From the NCBI GenBank assembly GCA_900548225.1, contig URJM01000028.1, forward strand, positions 1 to 23,230: a stretch of DNA of 23,230 nt, in the 5' to 3' direction. Positions 7,845-15,674 of the stretch are shown piece after piece. How positions within the stretch are numbered: position 1 is the first letter of the stretch; each line of letters starts with the position of its first letter. The notes under the pieces were generated by a model, which was not told the origin of the DNA, searched no databases, and was given only the letters and a program-made list of their open reading frames with translations. Source of the stretch: an uncultured bacterium (GTDB lineage: Bacteria; Verrucomicrobiota; Lentisphaeria; Oligosphaerales; Oligosphaeraceae). Made by a program: the position numbers and the translations under genes.

Positions 7845-7895
7845 ACAGTAAATCGACTGGAGGAAAACTATTGGAAAGCCAAACAGTAAATGGAC
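7845..7895 (-). promoter_or_regulatory. Pair of 13-bp direct repeats upstream of the deaminase gene
   Basis: Two copies of ACAGTAAATSGAC lie at 7845-7857 and 7883-7895 (plus-strand reading), 38 bp apart centre to centre and 33 bp upstream of the deaminase start. They sit in an AT-richer pocket. A second small repeat (AAAGTCGT twice) lies just upstream near 7918-7935. They could be activator or repressor sites. No known regulator consensus is recognised. Confidence 0.35.
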
Positions 7896-7969
7896 AGAGT
7901 ATCGAAAACCCCGTCCATACGACTTTAACGACTTTCGTTCCGCTGACTTGAAATTCTCGGGGAGGGCGG

Positions 7970-8062
7970 CATCTTGGGGTGGGCGGTCGGGGGGATAATC
8001 CCCCCTCCCTTCCACCCCAAGTACCCTCCATCCAATGGTACGTACGCGCGAGCGCACGCGTG
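7970..8062 (+). repeat. Composite palindromic repeat element, copy A
   Basis: The element contains a long hairpin with outer arms CTTGGGGTGG (7973-7982) / CCACCCCAAG (8012-8021) and an inner GGGGGG-ATAAT-CCCCCC stem (7989-8005). A second hairpin follows, GTACC (8021-8025) / GGTAC (8037-8041) with CCATCC in its loop, then a run of alternating purine/pyrimidine (8038-8050 and 8052-8062). The same three-part order, with similar sequence, recurs on the minus strand at 15531-15606. It lies in the 330-bp ahcY-deaminase gap. The rest of that gap (8063-8142) shows nothing recognisable. Confidence 0.6.
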
Positions 8063-8142
8063 AAAAACCGACCTCCTCGAGGGCGTCCCTGTTCTGGGAT
8101 GCTGCCCTGGAGGGAGGCCGGGATGGGGTGGGGTATCGCGGG

Positions 8143-9558
8143 CTAGTATCTGTAGAATTCCGCCTTGTAGGGGCCTTCCACAGGCACTCCGAGATAGTCG
8201 GCCTGCTTTTGGCTCAAGGTAGTCAGCCTGGCATTGAGGGCGTCAAGATGGAATCTGGCCACCTGTTCGTCTAGCTTCTTGTCGATGAGATAGACGCCTA
8301 CGGGGAGATTTTCCTTTGCGAGTTTGATTTGCGCCATCACCTGGTTTGTGAAGGAGCAGCTCATGACGAAGGACGGATGCCCTGTGGCGCAGCCAAGGTT
8401 GACCAGCCTTCCGTCGGCGAGCAGGATGATGCAGTGTCCGTCGGGGAAGACCCACTTGTCCACCTGCGGCTTCACCGGCTGGCAGTGGATTCCAGGGATT
8501 TGCTTGAGTTCGGCTACCTGGATTTCATTGTCGAAATGGCCGATGTTGCAGACGATTGCGGAGTCCTTCATGGCGACCATGTGGTCGGCGCGGATGACAT
8601 CGCAGTTGCCGGTGCATGTGACGAAGATGTCGCCCTGGGAGACCACATCCTCCAGCCTCACCACGCCATACCCCTCCATCGCCGCCTGGAGCGCGCAAAT
8701 CGGGTCGGCCTCGGTAACCACCACCCGGGCGCCCATTCCGCGCATCGCCTGGGCACAGCCCTTGCCGACATCGCCATAGCCGCAGATGACGGCCAACTTC
8801 CCGGCAACCATCACGTCCGTGGCACGCTTGATGCCGTCAATCAAAGACTCGCGGCAGCCATACAGATTGTCGAACTTGGACTTTGTGACCGAGTCGTTGA
8901 CATTGATTGCCGGAACGAGAAGCTTGCCTGCGGCAAAGCGCTGGTATAGGCGGTGGACGCCCGTCGTGGTCTCCTCGGAACAGCCGCGCCACTCCTTGAC
9001 GACCTCGTGCCAGTGGCCAGGCCTCTCCACAAGAATCCGCTTGAGGAGATTCTTCAGCTCGACCTCGTCCTCGTGGGCGCCGGAGCCGCACTCCAGGACG
9101 GAGGGATCCTCCTCGGCCTCGTATCCGAGGTGAATCATCAGAGTCGCGTCCCCGCCGTCGTCTACAATCAGCTGCGGCCCCTTGCCGTCCTCGAATGTCA
9201 ACGCACGGAAGGTATTCTCCCAGTACTCCTTGAGGGTCTCCCCCTTCCAGGCGAAGACAGGCACGCCGGCCATCGCAATCGCGGCGGCCGCGGAGTCGCG
9301 GGTCGAATAGATGTTGCAGGAGGCCCAGCGGACACTCGCGCCAAGCTCCACAAGGGTTTCGATGAGAACAGCGGTCTCGGTGGTCATGTGGAGACTGCCG
9401 CTGACACGCATCCCGGCAAGAGGCTTCCCGGGGCCATACTGGCGGCGGCACATCATGAGGCCAGGCATCTCCTTCTCGCTCATGATGATCTCCTGACGGC
9501 CGACATCCGCCAGCGACGGGTCGGCAATTATGTATCTGTCTGTCACGGTTAAAGCCAT
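8143..9558 (-). CDS. ahcY: S-adenosylhomocysteinase (adenosylhomocysteinase)
   Basis: Cytosolic NAD-dependent hydrolysis of SAH to homocysteine and adenosine, relieving product inhibition of methyltransferases. 471 residues. Seen: 'VSGSLHMTTETAVLIETL' (H57), 'WASCNIYSTRD', 'SEETTTGVHRLY', 'INVNDSVTKSKFDNLYGCRE' with catalytic K226 and D230, the NAD loop 'CGYGDVGKG' (259-267), 'CNIGHFDNEIQ', and the canonical C-terminal ending KAEFYRY that reaches the neighbouring NAD site. It has the roughly 40-residue insertion of the bacterial long form around 165-195. The start at 9558 (MALTVTDRY) is set by an AAGGAG site; an ATG at 9585 would put that site inside the coding sequence. It begins 38 bp after the gyrA stop, so co-transcription with gyrBA is likely. 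The stop is TAG. Confidence 0.98.
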   Translation of the reverse strand: MALTVTDRYIIADPSLADVGRQEIIMSEKEMPGLMMCRRQYGPGKPLAGMRVSGSLHMTTETAVLIETLVELGASVRWASCNIYSTRDSAAAAIAMAGVPVFAWKGETLKEYWENTFRALTFEDGKGPQLIVDDGGDATLMIHLGYEAEEDPSVLECGSGAHEDEVELKNLLKRILVERPGHWHEVVKEWRGCSEETTTGVHRLYQRFAAGKLLVPAINVNDSVTKSKFDNLYGCRESLIDGIKRATDVMVAGKLAVICGYGDVGKGCAQAMRGMGARVVVTEADPICALQAAMEGYGVVRLEDVVSQGDIFVTCTGNCDVIRADHMVAMKDSAIVCNIGHFDNEIQVAELKQIPGIHCQPVKPQVDKWVFPDGHCIILLADGRLVNLGCATGHPSFVMSCSFTNQVMAQIKLAKENLPVGVYLIDKKLDEQVARFHLDALNARLTTLSQKQADYLGVPVEGPYKAEFYRY

Positions 9559-9570
9559 TTTAACTCGTAT

Positions 9571-9576
9571 CTCCTT
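9571..9576 (-). promoter_or_regulatory. Ribosome binding site that fixes the ahcY start
   Basis: AAGGAG on the minus strand lies 12 nt upstream of the ATG at 9558. It falls within the alternative frame from 9585, which argues for the downstream start. Confidence 0.65.
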
Positions 9577-9596
9577 GATTATCAAGATGTTATGAC

Positions 9597-12467
9597 TTAT
9601 TGCAACTGGTCGTCCCCAGCCTCGCCGGATTCCTCGGCCTCCTGACGGCGGCGGAATTCCTCCTCCTCACGGGCCGCAACCTCCGCCTCGGCGACGGAAC
9701 GCTGCGCCTCGAAGGAGGCCGCGCGCTCGGCGGATTCCTCGGCGGCGGCCGCCTTGGCCTCGTTGACTGCCGCGTCCTCCTCGGAGAGATTGTCCACAAG
9801 GGAGACATTCGCGACCTGGTCGTCGCCCTTCTTTCTGTTGAAGGAGATGACCCTGACGCCGTAGCAGTTTCTTGCGGTGCGCCTGATTTGCTCGACGGGG
9901 ATTCTGACGGCCTGTCCGAACTGTGTCAGGATGAGGAGATTCTTCTCCGTGTTTGGCTCGACCTGGATTGCGGCGACCACGCTGTCGCCGTCGCGGAGCT
10001 TGATGCTTGTCACACCCTGGGCGCCACGGTTGGTCTGGCGGTAGTGGTCCTTGACCACATAGCTTCCGCTGGACTCCTCCGAGACCTCCTCGGCGGCGGA
10101 CGCATCCTCCGCTCCCTCGGGCGCGGCGGCATCCAAATCTTCGGCCACATCCTCGGAGGCTCCGCCGGCCGGCATCGGCCCGCCGTCGCCAACGGGAGTC
10201 CGCTTGCCCTGACCCATTGCAGTGACGACGAGCAGGTCGTCGTCAGGCTCGGCAATCGCCATCGAGACGACATGGGACGGCGTGCCGTCAGGCCACGGCT
10301 TCAGGGTGATTCCACGGACGCCGGCGGCGGTAACGCCCATGTCCCTGACCTGGGTCTCGTGGAAGCGGATTGCGCGGCCTGCATCCGTCGAGATGAGGAT
10401 CTGGCTGTCGCCAGTCGTCATCTGCGCGTCAATCAAATCATCCTCGTCGTTCTTGAAGGTAAGCGCCCTCTTCCCAGCCTTCGGGACGCTCTTGAAGAGA
10501 TTGAGCCTCATCCGCTTGACGATTCCATTCTTGGTCACCATCACGACGAACATCTTCTCCAGCTCCTCGATGTTGCTCTCGTCGACTGCGAGGATGGCGC
10601 GGATCTCCTCGTTCCCTTCCTGCTTGCCCTCGTCATGGATGAGAGGCAGCACGTTGTGGATGAAGCGGCCGCCGTCGCCGCGGGAACTCTCGGGCAGTTC
10701 GTAGGCACGGCGCAGACGATAGATCCGACCGTAGTTGGTGAAGAAGAGCAAGGCATTGTGGCTGCGGGTGGAAAGGACGATGTGGACTGTGTCGCCGGAC
10801 TTCCTCGCCTTCATGCCGTGGACGCCGGAGCCGCCACGGTTCTGGACTGCATATTCCTCTGCACTGCAACGCTTTATATATCCAAGCTTGGAGAGGGTCA
10901 CAACATAGATTTCACGCTTTGTGAGCCCGTCAAGGTCCATTTCGCCTGCATTTGTCTCGATGAGGGTGCGGCGCGGCGTGTCGAACTTCGCCTTCATCTG
11001 GAGGAGTTCCTCCTTGACGACCGCCATGATGTTTTCCCGGCAGGAGAGGATTTCGTTGTAGTGCTGGATGTTCGCCTGGAGAGTGTTGTGCTCGTTGGTA
11101 AGATCCTCGACGGCCAGGTTGGTCAACTGCGCGAGCCTCATGTCGAGGATGGCGTTGGCCTGGATGTCGTCCAGCCCGAATCGCTCCATCAGCTGCCTCT
11201 GCGCGCCTGAACGGTCCTTTGACGCGCGGATGATTGCAATCACCTCGTCGATGTTCGCCTGGGCAATCAAGAGCCCCTGGACGATGTGGTCGCGCTCAAT
11301 CGCCTTCCTGAGAAGATATTCCGTGCGCCTCCTGACGACCTGTTCGCGGTGGTCGATGTACGCGTCCAGGAGCTGCCTGAGATTCATCGTGCGGGGGCGG
11401 TTGTGGTCGACGACCAGGAACTGCGCGGGATAGGTGATCTCAAGGGGGGTGTTCCTGTAGATTTCGTTGAGGACGACATTCGGGATGGCATCCTGCTTCA
11501 GCGCAATCTCAATCATGACGCCGACACGCTTGCTGGAGTAGTCGTTGACGCTGGAGACGCCGTGGATGGCGCCGGACTGGGCCTGCTCGCCAATGCGGCC
11601 AACCATGTCGGCCTTGTTGACGCCATAGGGAATCTCCGTTATGACAATCTTCGTCCGGCCATTGTTCTCGAAGACGACCTCCGCCTTGCCGCGGACCCGG
11701 ATGCCGCCGTGGCCTGTGGAATAGAGCTGGCGGACGCCCTTGACGCCGTGGACGATGCCGCCGGTCGGGAAGTCGGGCCCAGGCAGGATCTGCATCAGTT
11801 CCTCAAGGGAGATGAGCGGGTTGTCGATGATGGCCACCGTGGCGTCGATTGTCTCCCCGAGATTGTGTGGCGGGATGTTTGTGGCCATGCCGACACCGAT
11901 GCCCTGCGACCCGTTGACGAGGAGGTTCGGGAATGCCGCCGGCAGGACGATTGGCTCCACGTCCTCGCCGTCGAAGGTCTCCCGCATGTCGACGGTCTCC
12001 TTGTCGAGGTCCGCGAGAAGTGCCTCCGCCGCACGGTCCATCTTGCACTCGGTGTATCGGTAGGCGGCCGCGCTGTCGCCGTCCATCGAACCGAAGTTTC
12101 CGTGCCCGAGGATGAGCGGAAGCCGCATTGTGAAACTCTGCGTCAGGCGGACGATCGTGTCGTAGACCGCCGTGTCGCCATGGGGATGGTAGTTGCCGAT
12201 GACGAGGCCGACGACCTTCGCGGACTTGTTGAAGCCGCCGGAGTACGTGTATCCGCCCCGGAGCATCGCGTAGAGGATTCGGCGTGCGCCTGGCTTGAGG
12301 CCGTCGCGCACATCGGGGATTGCACGGCCGATATTCGCGGAGACGGAATACTGCAGATATGCGCCGCGCATGATCTGGTTGACCTCGGAGGAGACGTCCG
12401 TCCGGTGTATCGCCGCCCACTCCTCCGCGGCAATCGTCTTGCCCTTCTTTTCTTTCTTGTCTGCCAT
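9597..12467 (-). CDS. gyrA: DNA gyrase subunit A
   Basis: The breakage-reunion subunit of gyrase, 956 residues (E. coli has 875). Seen: 'IPDVRDGLKPGARRILYAM' (50-68), the QRDR 'YHPHGDTAVYDTIVR' (93-107) with Thr at the position of E. coli Ser83 and Asp103 at Asp87, and catalytic Tyr138 in 'AAYRYTE'. Coiled coil and DNA-gate helices run to about 500. The beta-pinwheel C-terminal domain starts near 515. The GyrA box, normally Q(R/K)RGG(R/K)G, reads QNRGGSG at 542-548, losing two basic residues. A low-complexity Asp/Glu/Ala/Gly insertion (about 758-802) interrupts the pinwheel, and an acidic, Ala/Glu-rich tail (about 894-956) follows it. Lies 84 bp after gyrB in the classic gyrB-gyrA order. ParC is unlikely given the six-blade CTD and gyrB linkage. 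Confidence 0.97.
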   Translation of the reverse strand: MADKKEKKGKTIAAEEWAAIHRTDVSSEVNQIMRGAYLQYSVSANIGRAIPDVRDGLKPGARRILYAMLRGGYTYSGGFNKSAKVVGLVIGNYHPHGDTAVYDTIVRLTQSFTMRLPLILGHGNFGSMDGDSAAAYRYTECKMDRAAEALLADLDKETVDMRETFDGEDVEPIVLPAAFPNLLVNGSQGIGVGMATNIPPHNLGETIDATVAIIDNPLISLEELMQILPGPDFPTGGIVHGVKGVRQLYSTGHGGIRVRGKAEVVFENNGRTKIVITEIPYGVNKADMVGRIGEQAQSGAIHGVSSVNDYSSKRVGVMIEIALKQDAIPNVVLNEIYRNTPLEITYPAQFLVVDHNRPRTMNLRQLLDAYIDHREQVVRRRTEYLLRKAIERDHIVQGLLIAQANIDEVIAIIRASKDRSGAQRQLMERFGLDDIQANAILDMRLAQLTNLAVEDLTNEHNTLQANIQHYNEILSCRENIMAVVKEELLQMKAKFDTPRRTLIETNAGEMDLDGLTKREIYVVTLSKLGYIKRCSAEEYAVQNRGGSGVHGMKARKSGDTVHIVLSTRSHNALLFFTNYGRIYRLRRAYELPESSRGDGGRFIHNVLPLIHDEGKQEGNEEIRAILAVDESNIEELEKMFVVMVTKNGIVKRMRLNLFKSVPKAGKRALTFKNDEDDLIDAQMTTGDSQILISTDAGRAIRFHETQVRDMGVTAAGVRGITLKPWPDGTPSHVVSMAIAEPDDDLLVVTAMGQGKRTPVGDGGPMPAGGASEDVAEDLDAAAPEGAEDASAAEEVSEESSGSYVVKDHYRQTNRGAQGVTSIKLRDGDSVVAAIQVEPNTEKNLLILTQFGQAVRIPVEQIRRTARNCYGVRVISFNRKKGDDQVANVSLVDNLSEEDAAVNEAKAAAAEESAERAASFEAQRSVAEAEVAAREEEEFRRRQEAEESGEAGDDQLQ

Positions 12468-12551
12468 TTTGGATTTGCCTTGTCTATTATGAAACTCTTC
12501 TTGTCACTCGGAACGCCATTTGGGGCGCATTGAACAGTCCTGCCCCGCCCT

Positions 12552-15209
12552 CTAGATGTCGGGGTTGAGGACCTCGTCCGCGTGTTCCTCGATGAACTGG
12601 CGGCGCGGCGCGACGGCCGTGCCCATGAGCAGGTCGAAGGTCTTGTCTGCATATTCGGCGTCTTCGACCTTGACCTGGATCATGGTGCGCGTCTCGGGAT
12701 TCATGGTGGTCTCCCAGAGCTCATCCGCGTTCATTTCTCCAAGACCCTTGTAGCGCTGGATCTTGATGCCCTTGCGCCCCTGGGCGGTGACCGCCTCGCA
12801 AAGCGCCTGGAGGGAGGAGACGGGCGTCACCTGGTTGGATGTGTTGACGAGTTCCGCGACGATCCTTTCGCTTCCGAAGAGCTCCTGGATGTCAAGCCCG
12901 TATTCCTTCAGGGAGGCACCGTAGTTCTCCAGCGCCGTCGACTCGGGAATCTTGACGACCTGGATGCTGTCGCGCTGCTGTTCTTCCTCCTCGGAGACGC
13001 TTTCGATGGGGTTGCCCTCCTCGTCGAACTGCTGGACGGCCGCCTTTTCCTGGTCTGCGTCCTCCTGGGCGGCGGTGGTGACCGCCTCCGTCTCGCACTC
13101 CTCGGAGCCCTGCCGTTCCGTCCTGGCCTTCTCGATTGCCGCGGCAATCGCCGCCCGTGCCTCGGCCTGAATCGCCTCGCACTCCTCGGAGCTCCAGGCA
13201 TACCGGGTCTTCTGCTCGCCATTCTCGCGAATTTCGATCATGTAATCGGGGAAGCTTCCATGCTCCTTGCGCAACTCCATGAACTCGGCCGCCTTGATTC
13301 CGTAGCGTGGCAGGTTGGTGCCCACGAGCCTCAGGCAGTCCCGGATGCTCTGGATGATTGCGGTTGGGGCGTTGCTCGGAAGCTCCGTGCCGCCGGGAAG
13401 CCTCATCGAAAGCTTGGTCAGGCCAAGGCTGGTCAGGGTGCTGTTCATGTCGTCCTCGGTCTCCACGAAACGCTCCTGCTTGCCCTGGGTCACCTTGAAG
13501 AGTGGAGGACGGGCGATGTAGACGTAGCCCGCCTCCACAAGGGGCTTCAGGTGGCGGTAGAGGAAGGTGAGGATCAGCGTTCGGATGTGGGAGCCGTCGA
13601 CATCGGCATCCGTCATGATGACAATCCGGTGGTACCGCGCCTTGGAGACATCGATGTCGTCCCCCGCGCCGGCTCCGATTGCCGTGAAGAGCGAGCGGAT
13701 TTCAAGGTTCTTCAGGAGCTTTTCGGGCGCCGCCTTCTCGGCGTTGATGAGCTTTCCGCGAATCGGGAGAATCGCCTGGAAGGAGCTTTCGCGGCCGTCC
13801 TTGGCGCTGCCGCCGGCTGAATCCCCCTCCACGATGTAGAGCTCGCAAAGGCGGGGATCCTTGCTGGAACAGTCGGAGAGCTTGCCGACAAGGCCGACAA
13901 GCGCCTTCTGGGGATTCATTACCTCCTCGATGGCCTGCCGGGACTTCTCACGGGCGACCGCGGACTTCACGGCCTGCTCGACAAGGCGGGACGCAATGTC
14001 GGGATGCTCCTCGAAGTAGTCCTTGAGGCGCTCGTAGGAGGCGCTCTGCACAAGGCCGCGGACCTCGGGATTGTTCAGCTTGGTCTTCGTCTGGCTCTCG
14101 AAGAGCGGGTTCTCGACCTTGACGGAGACAACCACCGCAAGACCCTTGCGGACATCCTCGCTGGTGACAGCAATCTCCTTCCCGTTCTTCTTGGGGGAGG
14201 ATTCCTTCGCGCCCTTCACGTTCTTCTTGCCGGCCTTCTTCGCGGCATCCTCGGCCACCTGCTTCTGGTAGTTGTTGATGGCCATGGTCAAGGCGGTCAG
14301 GAAACCCACCAGGTGGGTGCCGCCGTCCTTGGTGTTGATTCCGTTGACGAAGGAGTGGATCGACTCGTCGTAGGTGTCGTTGTACTGCATGGCGATGTCG
14401 TAGAAGAAATCGCCTGTCCCGTCGCTGCGGAAATTCCTGGTCTCGCCCTGGAAGGAGATGACATTCTCGTTGAGGACATTCTTGCCCTGGTTGAGATATG
14501 CGACGAATTCGGTGACGCCGCCCTCGTAGTGGAAGGTCTCGCTTCGGGGGGAGCTGCCCCTGACATCGGTCAGGGTAATCTTGATGCCGGCATTCAGATA
14601 TGCAAGCTCGCGGAGGCGCTTCGCAAGAATCTCCCAACGATACTCCAAAACGCTAAATATCTCTGGGTCAGGAAGATACTGAACCGTCGTGCCACGCTTG
14701 TCACTCAAGCCGACCTCCACAAGGGGCTCCACGGTCTTCCCGCGGGAGAACTTCATCCGGTACTTGTGGCCGTCGCGGCAGATGGTCAGATAAAGCCACG
14801 CCGAAAGCGCATTGACGCATGAGACGCCGACGCCGTGCAGGCCGCCGGAAAACTTGTAGACCTCCTTGTCAAACTTGCCGCCGGCATGGAGCATTGTCAG
14901 CGCGACCTCGCAGGCGGGCTTGTTTTCAGTCGGGTGCATGCTCACCGGAATGCCGCGCCCGTCGTCGCTGACGGTAATCGAGTTGTCCATGTTGATGGTG
15001 ACCTCGATGTTCTTGCAGTATCCCGCCAGGGCCTCGTCAATGGAATTGTCAACTACTTCGTAGACAAGCTGATGGAGTCCATTCACATCCGTGTCGCCGA
15101 TATACATGCCCGGGCGCTGCCTGACTGGCTCCAGGCCCTTGAGCACCTTGATCTGGCCGCCGTCGTTCCCTGTCGGGACAGCCGCGCCCAATTGTTCTTC
15201 GTTCGCCAT
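12552..15209 (-). CDS. gyrB: DNA gyrase subunit B
   Basis: The ATPase/TOPRIM subunit of gyrase, 885 residues. GHKL ATPase motifs: 'VVDNSIDEALAGY' (52-64), 'SDDGRGIPV' (81-89) and 'GGLHGVGVSCVNAL' (122-135). The transducer Lys loop 'QTKTKL' is at 373-378. TOPRIM acidic residues are E461 in 'IVEGDSAGGSA' and D534/D536/D538 in 'MTDADVDGSHIRT'. The C-terminal 'QRYKGLGEMN' is at 818-827. Two additions stand out: a Lys/Ala/Gly-rich insert (about 316-345) in the transducer domain, and a region of about 220 residues (580-800) at the place where Gram-negative GyrBs carry their insert, here with an acidic Gln/Glu-rich stretch (700-747). The start at 15209 has AAAGGA 5 nt upstream. The frame is open further up to 15488, but that part is repeat DNA. 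The stop is TAG. Confidence 0.98.
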   Translation of the reverse strand: MANEEQLGAAVPTGNDGGQIKVLKGLEPVRQRPGMYIGDTDVNGLHQLVYEVVDNSIDEALAGYCKNIEVTINMDNSITVSDDGRGIPVSMHPTENKPACEVALTMLHAGGKFDKEVYKFSGGLHGVGVSCVNALSAWLYLTICRDGHKYRMKFSRGKTVEPLVEVGLSDKRGTTVQYLPDPEIFSVLEYRWEILAKRLRELAYLNAGIKITLTDVRGSSPRSETFHYEGGVTEFVAYLNQGKNVLNENVISFQGETRNFRSDGTGDFFYDIAMQYNDTYDESIHSFVNGINTKDGGTHLVGFLTALTMAINNYQKQVAEDAAKKAGKKNVKGAKESSPKKNGKEIAVTSEDVRKGLAVVVSVKVENPLFESQTKTKLNNPEVRGLVQSASYERLKDYFEEHPDIASRLVEQAVKSAVAREKSRQAIEEVMNPQKALVGLVGKLSDCSSKDPRLCELYIVEGDSAGGSAKDGRESSFQAILPIRGKLINAEKAAPEKLLKNLEIRSLFTAIGAGAGDDIDVSKARYHRIVIMTDADVDGSHIRTLILTFLYRHLKPLVEAGYVYIARPPLFKVTQGKQERFVETEDDMNSTLTSLGLTKLSMRLPGGTELPSNAPTAIIQSIRDCLRLVGTNLPRYGIKAAEFMELRKEHGSFPDYMIEIRENGEQKTRYAWSSEECEAIQAEARAAIAAAIEKARTERQGSEECETEAVTTAAQEDADQEKAAVQQFDEEGNPIESVSEEEEQQRDSIQVVKIPESTALENYGASLKEYGLDIQELFGSERIVAELVNTSNQVTPVSSLQALCEAVTAQGRKGIKIQRYKGLGEMNADELWETTMNPETRTMIQVKVEDAEYADKTFDLLMGTAVAPRRQFIEEHADEVLNPDI

Positions 15210-15263
15210 GTTATTCCTTTGTGTAAGGGGGGTTGCAGGATATGTAAAAAAACTGTCTGCGTC

Positions 15264-15317
15264 TATGCGCATACACGCGCACGCGTATGCGCGTAATGTA
15301 CACGCGCACGCGCATAT
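15264..15317. other. 54-nt alternating purine/pyrimidine tract (Z-DNA-prone) upstream of gyrB
   Basis: Positions 15264-15295 (32 nt) and 15296-15317 (22 nt) alternate pyrimidine and purine without a single exception, with one phase break between them. The sequence is rich in GC, CG and CA/TG steps, the best Z-DNA formers. It includes a 13-bp direct repeat ACACGCGCACGCG (15272-15284, 15300-15312) and near-palindromic arms GCGCATAC / GTATGCGC. It ends about 55 bp before the gyrB start codon. Confidence 0.75.
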
Positions 15318-15322
15318 TTCAA
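15295..15322 (-). promoter_or_regulatory. Candidate gyrB promoter whose spacer is the alternating tract
   Basis: On the minus strand TTGAAA (15322-15317) is followed by a 16-bp spacer and TACATT (15300-15295), 86 bp upstream of the gyrB ATG. The entire spacer is alternating purine/pyrimidine DNA. A short 16-bp spacer is a feature that often makes promoters respond to twist. The -10 match is only 4 of 6. Confidence 0.35.
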
Positions 15323-15373
15323 GCCGACTGGCGCACATACGGGAAAGGTCGGATGGCCAGAAAGACGCCTGAC

Positions 15374-15524
15374 CTGTTGACAAGCCGCCGGAAATGACGC
15401 CAGCGACGCAGAACATCACCCTCCCCCCACGGAATCCAGGGGGCCCCCGAACTGTCTGTTGACAAGACGCCGGAAATAACGCCAGCAATGCAGAACACTA
15501 CACTCTCCTCACGGAATTCGGGGC
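15374..15524. repeat. Diverged direct repeat, two copies, 82-bp period
   Basis: Copy 1 (15374-15442) and copy 2 (15456-15524) share CTGTTGACAAG, CGCCGGAAAT, ACGCCAGC, GCAGAACA and CACGGAAT in register. Most differences are transitions. Similarity fades after about 62 bp. In the minus orientation both copies can be read as FCxAGVISGxLST, but codon-level coding is not otherwise supported. Confidence 0.7.
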
Positions 15525-15530
15525 TGCCTC

Positions 15531-15606
15531 GTGCGCGTACGCGCGCCTGTACCTCCGGATGGTGGGTAAGGGTGGGCGGTTGCCCCCAACCGCCCACCCT
15601 AAGGTG
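15531..15606 (-). repeat. Composite palindromic repeat element, copy B
   Basis: A perfect 14-bp stem (AGGGTGGGCGGTTG at 15569-15582, complement at 15587-15600) with a 4-nt loop, next to a TACC/GGTA hairpin with CCATCC in its loop, then 16 nt of strict purine/pyrimidine alternation (15531-15546). Order and sequence match the element at 7970-8062 in inverse orientation. It does not end in a T-run, so it is not a standard terminator. Confidence 0.6.
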
Positions 15607-15674
15607 CCACCCCTCCAGCCAAATGTCAAGCAAAAGGGAAAATAATCATTAAAATCATATCCTGCAAGATGTTA

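Noticed and set aside
9559..9596. SAH riboswitch before ahcY
   Set aside because: The gap to gyrA is only 38 bp, holds a plain Shine-Dalgarno, and lacks any aptamer-like pairing.
9600..11210. Long plus-strand open frame (536 codons) opposite gyrA, and a similar one opposite gyrB at 12582-13820
   Set aside because: GC-rich antisense shadows of strongly conserved genes; no ribosome sites and no recognisable motifs.
12159..12173. Quinolone-resistance mutation in GyrA (Thr at the Ser83 position)
   Set aside because: Thr is a conservative residue that could be natural in this lineage; without a susceptible relative for comparison it is not evidence of resistance, and Asp at the 87 position is intact.
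15210..15488. 93-residue N-terminal extension of GyrB
   Set aside because: It translates the alternating tract and direct-repeat DNA; a good ribosome site (AAAGGA) sits before the ATG at 15209 and the GyrB fold begins soon after.
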